From NCBI GenBank assembly GCA_963785755.1, contig CAWAXG010000039.1, positions 1-64,000 of the forward strand: a stretch of DNA of 64,000 bases. Direction: 5' to 3'. The notes under the pieces were generated by a model, which saw only the letters and a list, made by a program, of their open reading frames with translations, did no database searches and was not told the DNA's origin. The DNA is from JACCXG01 sp963785755. GTDB taxonomy: Bacteria > Acidobacteriota > Vicinamibacteria > Vicinamibacterales > 2-12-FULL-66-21. This document shows, in pieces, positions 8,688 through 20,679 of this stretch (its first letter is position 1; each line of letters starts with the position of its first letter). The translations under genes and the position numbers were made by a program.

Positions 8688-9628
8688 TTGATGTCCTTCA
8701 ACTGCTCGAGAATCTTCTTGGCGTCAGGCAGCTCACGGGCATCGGCAGGAGCGCCCGCGACGTACTTCGAGAGGTCTGCCTTGGCCTCGGGGAACTTCTT
8801 GGCGGCCAGATGGGCGCGGCCGCGGTAGTAGTAAAGCGAACTGTCGTTCGGGAACTGCGTCATCAGCTTGCCGAGCAGCGCAAGCGCTTCGTCCACCTTC
8901 TGATCGTTGATCTGGCTGATGACGATGTTCATGTACGGGAACGGATCCTTCACCTTGGTGATGTCCGCGGCGAGCAGTATCTTTTCGGCTTCGGCCTTCT
9001 GGCCGGCCTGCATCAGCACTTCGCCGTAGACCAATTGCAGGTCCATGTTCTTGGGGTCGAGCTCGATCGCCTTCTTCAAGTGCTCCACCGCCTGGGCCGG
9101 CTGATTCTCCAGGCCGTAGGTCTGCGCGATGGCGCCGTGCAGCTGGCCGCGGAACTCCGCCTGCATCTGCGGGTATTTCGCGAGAATACCCTCGAAGATC
9201 TTGCGCGCTTCCCCGACCGACTTGGCCGCGATGAGCTCGTTGGCGCGCTGCAACTCGGCATTGATCACCGCCGTGTGGTCGACGGGCTTTCCGAGCGTGA
9301 CCGCGGCGACTGCGACGGTACCGCCGTCACCGACCTGCGCATCGACGCTCTTCTCTTCGAGGCCTTCCTTTCCGCCGAAGTAGAACTTCCATTTCCCGGC
9401 GGCGAGGTTCTCGACCTTCCATTCACCCTTGTTGTTCGTCTTCACCTGCTGAAACGGCTTGTCGAGCCCTTCCATGATTGCCGCGACGATGACATCCTGG
9501 AGTGGCTGACCGTTGTCGCCGACGACCTTTCCTTCCGCTTTGGCCTTGCCGCGGTCCTGTGCCGCGGCGGCACCGCCGAGCGCCAGCATGCATACCAGCA
9601 CGGCCGCAATTGGTCTTGCCCTCATCAT
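8684..9628 (-). CDS. Secreted TPR protein with carboxypeptidase-regulatory-like domain
   Basis: 314 residues from the first of two adjacent ATGs (9628). GGAGG lies three bases before the first and six before the second, so 9625 may be the true start. A signal peptide ends near AAAAQD. Residues ~30-100 form a regulatory-like beta sandwich (GKVVGDNGQPLQDV, NNKGEWKVENLAAGKWKF). From ~130 onward there are about four TPR units (AVEHLKKAIELDPKN, SSLYYYRGRAHLAAKKFPEA). Such proteins are usually envelope scaffolds. It is coupled by GTGA overlap to the lipoprotein gene downstream, so the pair probably acts together. No enzymatic motif is visible. Confidence 0.8.
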   Translation of the reverse strand: MMRARPIAAVLVCMLALGGAAAAQDRGKAKAEGKVVGDNGQPLQDVIVAAIMEGLDKPFQQVKTNNKGEWKVENLAAGKWKFYFGGKEGLEEKSVDAQVGDGGTVAVAAVTLGKPVDHTAVINAELQRANELIAAKSVGEARKIFEGILAKYPQMQAEFRGQLHGAIAQTYGLENQPAQAVEHLKKAIELDPKNMDLQLVYGEVLMQAGQKAEAEKILLAADITKVKDPFPYMNIVISQINDQKVDEALALLGKLMTQFPNDSSLYYYRGRAHLAAKKFPEAKADLSKYVAGAPADARELPDAKKILEQLKDIK

Positions 9629-9713
9629 GATCCTCCGAGCCGGCATGCGGCTCATCGAAGCCAACAAACCCACCAAGTCTAGCAAACGCCGTGCTCGGGA
9701 CGCCGCGGTCCGG

Positions 9714-9989
9714 CTACCTCGCGAAGCGGTCGAAAATGTCGACCAGCTCGGTGAGGCGTTTCGTCCGCTCGGGCTCACCCTGTTCGATTCCCTCGGGCAC
9801 GCACTTCTCGACATGGAACTTGAGCACGGCGAGACTGATGCGGTTCATCGCCGCCTCGGCCGCAGCCAGCTGTTGCAGGATTTCGATGCAGAGCCGCTGC
9901 TCCTGGACCATCCGGCGGATGCCGCGGACCTGCCCCTCGATGCGATTCAAACGTGTGACGAAGGCTTGCTGCTGGGTAGGGTCGAACAT
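9714..9989 (-). CDS. csoR: CsoR-family metal-sensing repressor
   Basis: 91 residues from the ATG at 9989 (MFDPTQQQ). An all-helical DUF156 protein with RLNRIEGQVRGI at the N-terminus. The copper(I) ligand set of CsoR is intact: Cys34, His59 and Cys63, with the standard spacing of 25 and 4. The His argues for CsoR rather than the persulfide sensor CstR. It would repress copper-handling genes and release DNA on Cu(I) binding. No copper ATPase or chaperone gene is adjacent; the nearest copper-related gene is the cupredoxin at 957. A TATAGT lies six bases before the ATG, which would suit a leaderless transcript. It is divergent from the TetR gene. Confidence 0.85.
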   Translation of the reverse strand: MFDPTQQQAFVTRLNRIEGQVRGIRRMVQEQRLCIEILQQLAAAEAAMNRISLAVLKFHVEKCVPEGIEQGEPERTKRLTELVDIFDRFAR

Positions 9990-10117
9990 CCGACAACTAT
10001 ACGTCGCTGAACCCCTGACGCGCCTCCAACTCGTTGTCACGACTGGGCATCAGCTCTCGCTGCCGGGCGAAATCGCGGGCCGGGCGCCGGGCGGATTCGC
10101 GGGCACGCCGGCCAAGG

Positions 10118-10123
10118 TTGACA
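10118..10123 (+). promoter_or_regulatory. Perfect -35 box for the fad operon
   Basis: TTGACA, identical to the sigma-70 -35 consensus. With a 17-base spacer the -10 would fall at 10141-10146 (TGAACA, a weak match) inside the palindromic operator. Transcription would then begin near the ATG at 10154, implying a leaderless or nearly leaderless message repressed by occlusion. The box is seen; the start point is inference. Confidence 0.45.
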
Positions 10124-10134
10124 AGCCGCACAAA

Positions 10135-10156
10135 CATGAATGAACATTCATTCATG
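10135..10156 (+). promoter_or_regulatory. FadR-type palindromic operator over the repressor start codon
   Basis: Two perfect 10-base arms, CATGAATGAA and TTCATTCATG, flank a CA centre. The core TGAATGAACATTCATTCA (10137-10154) differs at one position from the Bacillus subtilis FadR (YsiA) box as I recall it, TGAATGAMTANTCATTCA. Both candidate ATGs of the repressor (10136 and 10154) lie inside it. Autoregulation of the fad operon, relieved by acyl-CoA, is the natural reading. Confidence 0.75.
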
Positions 10157-10774
10157 ACCATTGCCGCGACCCGCCGCCACCTGCCCGCTGCCAGGACCGA
10201 AAAGATCGACAAGCGCGACGCGCTGCTGCGCGCGGCGATCGAAACGTTCGCCGCACGCGGCTTCTTCAATGCTCAGGTTGCCGACGTCGCGCGAACAGCG
10301 GGCGTCGCTGCCGGGACCGTCTACCTCTACTTCCGCAGCAAGGATGACCTGCTCATCTCCATCTTCGAACGGACGATGAAGGAGGCGATCGCGGCCGGGC
10401 GTCAGAGCATCGCCCTTCTGAAGGACCCCGTGGCTCAGCTCCGCGAGATTGCCCGCCTTCACCTGGATCGGATGAGCCGCAACCGCGATCTGGCCGTCGT
10501 CTTTCAGGTCGAGCTCCGACAGTCGACGAAATTCATGGAGCGCTTTTCCACGACGCATCTGCGCGAGTACCTCGGGATCATCCGGGACGTGATCGCCCAC
10601 GGCCAGTCAGCGGGTGTCTTCCGGAAAGATCTGAATGCCACGCTCGCGTCGAAACTGCTCTTCGGCATGCTCGACGAGATGGCCACGAACTGGATCCTCA
10701 GCAGACGCAGAGTACTCACTGACGAGCGAGGCCGACGCCATCGTCGATCTGTTCGTGCGAGGGGCCGCGGCGAA

Positions 10775-10778
<4 letters not shown>
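10136..10778 (+). CDS. TetR/FadR-type fatty-acid degradation repressor (frameshifted)
   Basis: About 213 residues after repair (207 if started at the ATG at 10154). The N-terminal TetR helix-turn-helix is clear: DALLRAAIETFAARGFFNAQ, then VADVARTAGVAAGTVYLYFR. The frame as sequenced runs on without a stop into the FadN gene. Skipping one base near 10709-10713 gives the expected ending RRYSLTSEADAIVDLFVRG and a TGA at 10776-10778, which overlaps the FadN ATG as ATGA. The gene is therefore separate and normal apart from one inserted base. Its own operator overlaps its start, and it heads a FadN-FadA-FadE operon, so acyl-CoA-responsive repression of beta-oxidation is very likely. Confidence 0.85.
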
Positions 10779-13036
<2,258 letters not shown>

Positions 13037-13068
13037 AAGAACCCTCTGAACCATTGAACCGACGAGAG

Positions 13069-13854
13069 ATGAACGTATTCGACGAAGGAAACGGCCCGCC
13101 GGTTGTGGTCGTGCCTGGACTGCATGGGCGGTGGGAGTGGGCGAAGCCGGCGCTGCGCGAGCTCGCGCGGAAGTGCCGATCCGTGTCCTATTCGCTCTGC
13201 GGCGATATCGGCTCGCGTTGGCGCCTGGACCCGGCGCTCGGCTTCGACAACTACGTCCGCCAGCTCGAGGCGGTGTTGGATCGGGCGCGCCTCGAGCGCG
13301 CGGCGATCTGCGGGGTCTCATTCGGCGGATACGTCGCGCTGCGGTACGCATCCAGGTTCCCTGACCGTGTCAGCGCGCTCGTGCTGGCGTCCGTGCCTGG
13401 ACCGCAATGGCATCCCAATCCGCAGCAGAGCCGTTGGCTCGACCGGCCGTGGTGGTCGGCGCCCGCGTTCGTGTTGTCGTCGCCGATGCGGCTGTGGCCC
13501 GAGGTGACGGCGGCGATCCCGAACGCCTCGGGGCGGCTGCGGTTCTTTCTCCGGCAGGGTCTGCGCTGCGCCGCCGCGCCGATGATTCCGGCGCTCATGG
13601 CCTCGCGCATCCAGAACGCGGCGGCGATCGATTTTCAGAACGATTGCGAGCGCGTTCGCGCCGCAACGCTCGTGCTCAGCGGTGAGGAAGCGCTCGATCG
13701 GGTGGTTCCGGTGATGTCGACTCGAACCTACGCTGCGCTGATCCCTGGCGCCGAGTACGCGATGTTGCCCGGGACCGGACACGTGGGCGTCTTCACGCAG
13801 CCGGATCGTTTCGCCGACACAGTGAGTCAATTCGTTCATGCCCACTATCGCTGA
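13069..13854 (+). CDS. Alpha/beta hydrolase in the fad operon
   Basis: 261 residues from the ATG at 13069. The nucleophile elbow is GVSFG with Ser84; HG of the oxyanion loop is in VVPGLHGRW. A late Asp (GEEALDRVVPV) and His (LPGTGHVGVF) complete a plausible triad. It lies 32 bases after fadN and its end overlaps the next hydrolase by 17 bases. An acyl-CoA thioesterase or lipase-like role supplying or removing acyl groups for beta-oxidation is reasonable from context, but the sequence does not fix the substrate. Confidence 0.8.
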   Translation: MNVFDEGNGPPVVVVPGLHGRWEWAKPALRELARKCRSVSYSLCGDIGSRWRLDPALGFDNYVRQLEAVLDRARLERAAICGVSFGGYVALRYASRFPDRVSALVLASVPGPQWHPNPQQSRWLDRPWWSAPAFVLSSPMRLWPEVTAAIPNASGRLRFFLRQGLRCAAAPMIPALMASRIQNAAAIDFQNDCERVRAATLVLSGEEALDRVVPVMSTRTYAALIPGAEYAMLPGTGHVGVFTQPDRFADTVSQFVHAHYR

Positions 13855-14509
13855 TTTGAAAGGCCCGGCGGGACGGCTGGAGGCAACCCTTGGCGAGCCT
13901 GCCCAGGCAGAGCAACCCAGGGCTGCGGTCGTGTTCGCCCATCCGCACCCGCAGTTTGGCGGGACGATGCATACCAAGGCGGTATATCAGGGCGCAAAGG
14001 GATTGTCGCGCATCGGTTGTGCCGTCCTCCGTTTCAACTTTCGCGGCGTTGGCGGCAGCGCGGGTTCCTTCGCCCAGGGTGAAGGGGAGATGCTCGACTT
14101 CGCCGCCGCGCTCGATTACATGGCCGCGAAGTACCCGGGTACGCCTCTCTGGGCCGCCGGGTTCTCCTTCGGTGCCTGGGTCGCGCTCGAGACCGGCGCC
14201 GAGGACGATCGCGTCACGACGCTCATCGGCATCGCTCCTCCGGTCGAGACATCGGTGTCCGGGATGGGCTATTCGTTTCCGCACACGCTCGAGAGCCGGA
14301 AGCCCAAGTTCTTCGTGCAGGGAGAAGCAGACGACGTCTGCCCGCTCGAGGGGATGTGGGCGTTCTACGCCAGGCTTCACGAGCCGAAGGAGCTCGTGGT
14401 GATCGATGGCGCCGATCACCTGTTCGAAGGAAAAACCCAGGAAGTCGGCGAGGCGCTCGAAGATCTGCTCGGCGACTTCAACGAAGACCGGAAGCTGGAC
14501 CCGAAATGA
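13838..14509 (+). CDS. Alpha/beta hydrolase, COG2945-like
   Basis: 223 residues. The conserved HPHPQFGG (residues 35-42) and the elbow GFSFG (Ser110) mark the COG2945 branch of dienelactone-hydrolase-like proteins. Asp (GEADDVCP) and His (DGADHLF) late in the chain complete the triad. It overlaps the preceding hydrolase by 17 bases, and its TGA overlaps the fadA ATG (ATGA), so all three are translationally coupled. The substrate is unknown; the setting inside the fad operon suggests an acyl or acyl-CoA ester. Confidence 0.8.
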   Translation: MPTIADLKGPAGRLEATLGEPAQAEQPRAAVVFAHPHPQFGGTMHTKAVYQGAKGLSRIGCAVLRFNFRGVGGSAGSFAQGEGEMLDFAAALDYMAAKYPGTPLWAAGFSFGAWVALETGAEDDRVTTLIGIAPPVETSVSGMGYSFPHTLESRKPKFFVQGEADDVCPLEGMWAFYARLHEPKELVVIDGADHLFEGKTQEVGEALEDLLGDFNEDRKLDPK

Positions 14510-15657
14510 ACGAAGCCGTCATCGTTTCCGCGGCCCGCACCGCGGTCGGCAAGGCGCCGAACGGCTCGCTGCGCGCGACCCGTCCCGACGACCTCGCGGC
14601 GGTTGCCATCGACGCCGTGCTGCAACGCGCCGCCGCGGTGGACCGCGCCGACGTGGAGGACGTCATTCTCGGTTGTGCGATGCCCGAGGCCGAGCAGGGA
14701 CTGAACGTCGCCCGAATCGCCAGCCTGCGCGCGGGAGTACCCGTGTCTGCTTCGGCGGTCACGATCAACCGATTCTGTTCCTCGGGCTTGCAGGCAATCG
14801 CTTTCGCCGCCGAACGGATCATGGCCGGCGGCGGCACCACCATCGTGGCCGGCGGCACCGAGTCGATGAGCCTCATCCCGATGGGCGGACACAAGCCGGC
14901 GCCGAATCCCGGGCTCGTCGACAGCTACCCGGATACCTACCTGACGACCGGTCTGGTTGCGGAGAACCACGCGCGTGAGCACGGAATCAGCCGTCAGGAG
15001 CAGGATGAATTCGCGCTGCGGAGCCATCGGCGGGCAGCCGCCGCAATCGACGCCGGCCGGTTCGCCGACGAAGTGGTCGCCGGGACCGACACGATCTCCC
15101 TGCCGCTATCGGTTGACGAAGGGCCGCGCCGCGACACCTCCCTGGAGGCGCTCGCAAAGCTGAAGCCGGCGTTCCACGTGAACGGCACCGTGACGGCCGG
15201 CAACTCGTCGCAGATGAGCGACGGGGCGGCGGCGGTCCTGGTCATGGAGAGCCGGCGTGCCCGCGAGCTCGGCCTGACGCCGCTCGCCCGGTTCGTCGCC
15301 TTCGCCACCGCCGGCGTCGAGCCCGAGCGCTTCGGGATTGGACCCGTGCCCGCAATTCGGAAGGTCCTCAAGATCGCCGGACTCAGGCTTGAACAGATCG
15401 ATCTGATCGAGCTGAACGAGGCGTTCGCCGCCCAGGTGCTCGCCTGCCTGCGCGAACTGCCAATCGATGCCGAACGCTTGAACGTGAACGGCGGGGCAAT
15501 CGCCCTCGGCCATCCGCTCGGGTGCACCGGCGCGAAATTGACGACGACCCTGCTGTACGAAATGCGCCGTCGTGAGGCGCGCTACGGCCTGGTCACCATG
15601 TGCGTCGGCGGCGGGATGGGCGCCGCGGGAATTTTCGAACGTCTTCCTGGAAACTGA
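14506..15657 (+). CDS. fadA: Acetyl-CoA C-acyltransferase (3-ketoacyl-CoA thiolase)
   Basis: 383 residues, normal length. It cleaves 3-ketoacyl-CoA with CoA, the last step of each beta-oxidation round. The nucleophile is Cys91 in INRFCSSG; the catalytic His is in GGAIALGHPLG and the second Cys in TMCVGGGMG. The start at 14506 overlaps the previous stop, which supports it over upstream starts. It is followed after three bases by fadE, giving the FadN-FadA-FadE order known from Bacillus subtilis, here with two hydrolases inserted. Confidence 0.95.
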   Translation: MNEAVIVSAARTAVGKAPNGSLRATRPDDLAAVAIDAVLQRAAAVDRADVEDVILGCAMPEAEQGLNVARIASLRAGVPVSASAVTINRFCSSGLQAIAFAAERIMAGGGTTIVAGGTESMSLIPMGGHKPAPNPGLVDSYPDTYLTTGLVAENHAREHGISRQEQDEFALRSHRRAAAAIDAGRFADEVVAGTDTISLPLSVDEGPRRDTSLEALAKLKPAFHVNGTVTAGNSSQMSDGAAAVLVMESRRARELGLTPLARFVAFATAGVEPERFGIGPVPAIRKVLKIAGLRLEQIDLIELNEAFAAQVLACLRELPIDAERLNVNGGAIALGHPLGCTGAKLTTTLLYEMRRREARYGLVTMCVGGGMGAAGIFERLPGN

Positions 15658-15660
15658 TTC

Positions 15661-17415
<1,755 letters not shown>

Positions 17416-17418
17416 CGC

Positions 17419-18009
17419 GTGTCTCGTGCCTCTCGGTTCCTGCTCGTCGTGCTGGCGCTGGCGGCGCTCTCTTGTACCGGCGCGCCAGCGCCCTATCCTC
17501 AAGAAATCGCCGCCTGGCGGGCTGAGAAGGACGCCTTCATGCGCGCCGGTGAGTCGCCGGTCCCGGCGGACAAGCGGTCCACGTTTCCCCCGCTGCCCTA
17601 CTATCCGATCGACGAACAGTACCGCGTGCCGGCCGGGTTGAAGATGGTCGAGAGCGACCAGATCATCGAGTTGTCGCTGTCGACGGGACAGACCCGCCAG
17701 ATGCGTCGAATCGGCACGCTGGCGTTCACCCTGAAAGGGGAGCCGCTGAGCCTGACCGCCTTCGCCGACGTCGGCGACACGCGACTGAGACGGCTCTTCG
17801 TACCCTTCGGCGATCTGACGAGCGGAACGGAGACGTATCAGGGAGGCCGCTACCTCGATCTCGACCGTACGGCGTCCGGCATCTACGACCTGGATTTCAA
17901 TCGCGCCTACCACCCGTTCTGCGTGTTCGATTCCCGCTACGAATGCCCGATCCCGCCGCGTGAAAACCGGCTGAAAGTCGCGATCAGGGCCGGCGAAAAA
18001 ATGCTCTGA
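17419..18009 (+). CDS. DUF1684 lipoprotein
   Basis: 196 residues from a GTG three bases after the fadE stop. A lipoprotein signal is visible (LAALSC, lipid Cys19). The C-terminal half matches DUF1684: GGRYLDLDRTASGIYDLDFN, AYHPFCVFDSRYECPIPP and NRLKVAIRAGEK. The YxCPxPPxxN segment is the family's most conserved part. Function is not known for the family. The close spacing puts it in the fad operon, so an envelope role in fatty-acid handling is possible but unproved. Its TGA shares one base with the next ATG. Confidence 0.85.
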   Translation: MSRASRFLLVVLALAALSCTGAPAPYPQEIAAWRAEKDAFMRAGESPVPADKRSTFPPLPYYPIDEQYRVPAGLKMVESDQIIELSLSTGQTRQMRRIGTLAFTLKGEPLSLTAFADVGDTRLRRLFVPFGDLTSGTETYQGGRYLDLDRTASGIYDLDFNRAYHPFCVFDSRYECPIPPRENRLKVAIRAGEKML

Positions 18010-18668
18010 TGCCGGACATCACCGCAGTCGTGTTCGACTTCGATGGCGTGCTGGCCAACTCCGAGCCGCTGCACCTCCGCGCGTACCAGCAGGTCCTGGA
18101 CGAGACCGGCGTCTTCATCGAACGCGACGAGTACTACCAGCGCTATCTCGGATTCGACGATGTCGGCGCGTTCCGGGCGATCGGCGAGGCGCACGGACAG
18201 AACTGGTCGACCCCGCAGATCGCGGCGCTCGTCGAGCGCAAGACCATCGTGTTCGACGAGATCCTCGAGTCGGGGGACGTGATGTTCCCAGAGGCCGCCG
18301 GCTGCATCGAACGTCTCGCGGCCAGGTTCCCTCTCGGAATCGCCTCCGGCGCCCTGCGCCACGAGATCGTCGCGATTCTGCGAGGTGCCAGCCTCGATCG
18401 GCACTTCCGCTTCATCGTCGCGGCGGGCGACACGCCCGCCAGCAAGCCGGCGCCCGATCCGTATCGACGGGCTGCGGAGCTGCACGGCGTGGCGCCGGCC
18501 GCGTGCGTAGCGATTGAAGACTCGCGCTGGGGCATCGAGTCGGCGAAGGCCGCGGGTCTGCGCTGCGTCGGGATCACGACCAGCTACCCGGCGCACGAGC
18601 TCGCCGCGGCCGACGCCGTCATCCCTTCGCTGGACGGCTTCACGGTCGAGATGATCGAGGGTCTCTAG
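18009..18668 (+). CDS. HAD-superfamily phosphatase / phosphoglucomutase-like
   Basis: 219 residues. Subfamily I HAD hydrolase: motif I is DFDGVLANSE, motif II the GIASGALR strand, motif III Lys in KPAPDPY, motif IV EDSRWGIESAKAAG. The helical cap is of the beta-phosphoglucomutase/phosphoglycolate phosphatase type. The substrate cannot be named from sequence. It begins on the last base of the DUF1684 stop codon. Its own TAG stop (18666-18668) lies inside the structured repeat that follows, so the repeat may have supplied the 3' end. Confidence 0.88.
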   Translation: MPDITAVVFDFDGVLANSEPLHLRAYQQVLDETGVFIERDEYYQRYLGFDDVGAFRAIGEAHGQNWSTPQIAALVERKTIVFDEILESGDVMFPEAAGCIERLAARFPLGIASGALRHEIVAILRGASLDRHFRFIVAAGDTPASKPAPDPYRRAAELHGVAPAACVAIEDSRWGIESAKAAGLRCVGITTSYPAHELAAADAVIPSLDGFTVEMIEGL

Positions 18669-18819
18669 CGAGGCTGCGCCTCAGACCAACGAGGCTCCGC
18701 CTCGCTAGGCCACGTTCTTGATAACGCCCCGCTGAGCGGGGACGGTCTTGACCCAAGGAACTTGATTCGTTGGGACAGTTCTGGGGGTCAAGACCTCTAG
18801 CGAGGCTGCGCCTCAGACC
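18664..18819 (+). repeat. Structured intergenic repeat, copy 1
   Basis: About 155 bases. A 24-base direct repeat bounds it (18664-18687 and 18796-18819, starting TCTAGCGAGGCTGCG). Between the ends lie three inverted repeats: CTAGCGAGGC/GCCTCGCTAG (18665-18674, 18699-18708), CCCCGC/GCGGGG (18727-18741) and GGTCTTGACCC/GGGTCAAGACC (18744-18754, 18785-18795). The same three inverted repeats occur in reverse orientation at 54057-54199 with strong identity between the stems. The element begins at the stop codon of the HAD gene. It resembles REP/BIME-like elements; no transposase is nearby. Confidence 0.85.
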
Positions 18820-18854
18820 CGAGCCACCCTGAGATCCACGCTACAATCGCCGCA

Positions 18855-19805
18855 GTGAAGTACGCCCTTCAGCTACAGGCTCGCAGCGCGCAGGTCGCCA
18901 AGGACCTCGAACGGGCGATGAACGTGGCGGGCGAGGAGCTCGCGCCGGCCGCGCTCGCCATTGCGCGCGTCGAGTACCCGGCCCTCGACATCGAAGGCTA
19001 CCTCGATTCCATCGATCGGATGGGAGACGACGCGGCCTCGCGGGTGGCCCACTCCGGAGCCCGCGGCCAGGATGCGATCCGGGTGCTGAACGAGTACCTC
19101 TACGACGATCAGCACTTCACCGGAAACCGCGACCGATACGACGACCCGAGGAACAGCTTTCTCAACGAGGTCCTCGACCGCCGCACCGGCATTCCCATCA
19201 GCCTCGCGGTCGTCTATCTGGAGATTGCCCGGCGGGCGGGCGTCGCCGTCGACGGCATCAATTTTCCCGGGCATTTTCTGCTGCGCGCCTCCGGCGATCG
19301 GCGGCGGCCCCGCCTGGGCGGCGAGGTGCTGATCGTCGATCCCTTCCACGGCGGCGCGCTGTTGTCCGAGGTCGATTGCCGCGAGATGCTGCGGCAGCAC
19401 GTCGGGGAGGATGCCGCCTTCGATCGCGATCTCCTCGAACCGGCAACGCGGCATGAAATCGTCGTCCGCATGCTCGTGAACCTGAAGCGGCTCTACGTCA
19501 GGATGCGATCGTTCCCGCAGGCACGATTCGTCGCCGATCTTCTCTTGACCGTCGATCCGTCAGCGGTATCCGAGCTGCGCGACCGCGGTCTGCTCGCCTA
19601 TCACCTGCAGGACTTCGGCGCGGCGCTGCGCGATCTCGAAACCTACCTGCGCCTGCTCCCCCGCCACACGGAAGAGCCGACCAGCCTGGATCTGATTCTC
19701 GAGACCGGCGAGGATCCGGCGCAAGGCGACGACAGTGATGACGACGGCGTTCAGGTGTGGGAGCACATCAAGAATCTGCGCAAGCGGGTCGCCGGCTTCA
19801 ACTGA
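18855..19805 (+). CDS. SirB1-family transglutaminase-like/TPR protein
   Basis: 316 residues from a GTG at 18855. The N-terminal two thirds match the SirB1/Transglut_core2 family: YDDPRNSFLNEVLDRRTGIP, SLAVVYLEIARRAGV and GINFPGHFLLR. A TPR-like region follows (residues ~210-260). No Cys replaces the first catalytic position here, so transglutaminase-like catalysis is doubtful; the family's biochemical role is not settled. It stands alone after the structured repeat. Confidence 0.8.
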   Translation: MKYALQLQARSAQVAKDLERAMNVAGEELAPAALAIARVEYPALDIEGYLDSIDRMGDDAASRVAHSGARGQDAIRVLNEYLYDDQHFTGNRDRYDDPRNSFLNEVLDRRTGIPISLAVVYLEIARRAGVAVDGINFPGHFLLRASGDRRRPRLGGEVLIVDPFHGGALLSEVDCREMLRQHVGEDAAFDRDLLEPATRHEIVVRMLVNLKRLYVRMRSFPQARFVADLLLTVDPSAVSELRDRGLLAYHLQDFGAALRDLETYLRLLPRHTEEPTSLDLILETGEDPAQGDDSDDDGVQVWEHIKNLRKRVAGFN

Positions 19806-20088
19806 GCGTCTGATCACTCGGCGGACCGCGTCCGCAATTTCATCCGATTTCGAAATAGATTCCCCGCGACCGATCGAGCGGTGCCCTCCGTGTGGGGGCG
19901 TCGGCTGAAGCTCAGCCGGGTAATGTCTTCCTCGGGCGCTGTAGTCGGCCTAATGGGTGACTGCCACCACCCGGAATTACGAACTTAGTCAGACGGAAAC
20001 GGACCAGTCACGCTGGCGCGGGAAATAACGCTACTTTTGCCCAACCTTCGCTTGTGTGGCGAAAATCTCGGCATATTGTTGTCGCGCC
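19806..20088. other. Intergenic region with a small hairpin, no gene seen
   Basis: 283 bases. I see a hairpin GGCTGA/TCAGCC near 19911-19925 and a GGGTG/CACCC pair near 19955-19978, but no credible reading frame, tRNA or known riboswitch core. The region probably carries the promoter of the small secreted protein gene downstream. Confidence 0.4.
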
Positions 20089-20631
20089 ATGTACGCCTTT
20101 GCACGCTTCTGCATGCTGTTCCTTGCCTTCACGTCTGCCGCCGCGAACGCCTCGACGGCTCACGCACAAATCGCGACGACCAAGCCCTATCCGTCGCTCG
20201 TGATCCCGTCTCAGGACGTGCCGAATCGCGGCGCCGACGAAGCGTCACCGCTGCGAAGGGCGATTGATGATCTCGCCGTCCCGCCGCTATCCGCGCTGTC
20301 TGCGCCAACCGTCGAACAGAAGCCGGGGCGAGGCGTGGTGCTGCCGGTGATGTACCTGGGACTGGGAACGCTGCAGGCACTGGATACGCATTCGACGTTT
20401 CGTGCGGTCGATGCCGGTCTGGCCGAGCAGAACCCGCTGATGCGATGGGCTGTCGATCACCCGGTGGCGTTCGTGTCGCTCAAAGGGGCGGCAACCGCGG
20501 GAACGATCCTCGTCGCGGAGAAGATCCGCAAGAAGTACCCCAAGCGCGCCGTCGCCTTCATGGCCGCAATCAATGCCGCCTATGCGGTGGTCGTGATTCA
20601 CAACTACCGCGCCTCGTCAGGCACGCAGTAG
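20089..20631 (+). CDS. Small secreted or membrane protein, DUF5658-like
   Basis: 180 residues from the ATG at 20089, which opens on a signal peptide (FARFCMLFLAFTSAAANAS). The C-terminal half has two to three hydrophobic stretches around LGLGTLQALDTHSTF, EQNPLMRW and AVAFMAAINAAYAVVVIHNY. The LDxHST and ExNP elements recall DUF5658-type membrane proteins; I am not certain of the match. The function is unknown. It is convergent with the polysaccharide locus. Confidence 0.6.
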   Translation: MYAFARFCMLFLAFTSAAANASTAHAQIATTKPYPSLVIPSQDVPNRGADEASPLRRAIDDLAVPPLSALSAPTVEQKPGRGVVLPVMYLGLGTLQALDTHSTFRAVDAGLAEQNPLMRWAVDHPVAFVSLKGAATAGTILVAEKIRKKYPKRAVAFMAAINAAYAVVVIHNYRASSGTQ

Positions 20632-20679
20632 AAATCGGGGTGGTGGGAGTCCGGGTCGCGCGAGTCGGTCAGGACCTGC

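Noticed and set aside
18664..18819. CRISPR array or insertion sequence at the structured repeat
   Set aside because: There is only one pair of direct repeats with no regular spacers, and no transposase frame or terminal target duplication is evident.
19806..20088. tRNA or small RNA gene in this gap
   Set aside because: No T-arm GTTCRANNC, cloverleaf or known riboswitch core could be drawn.
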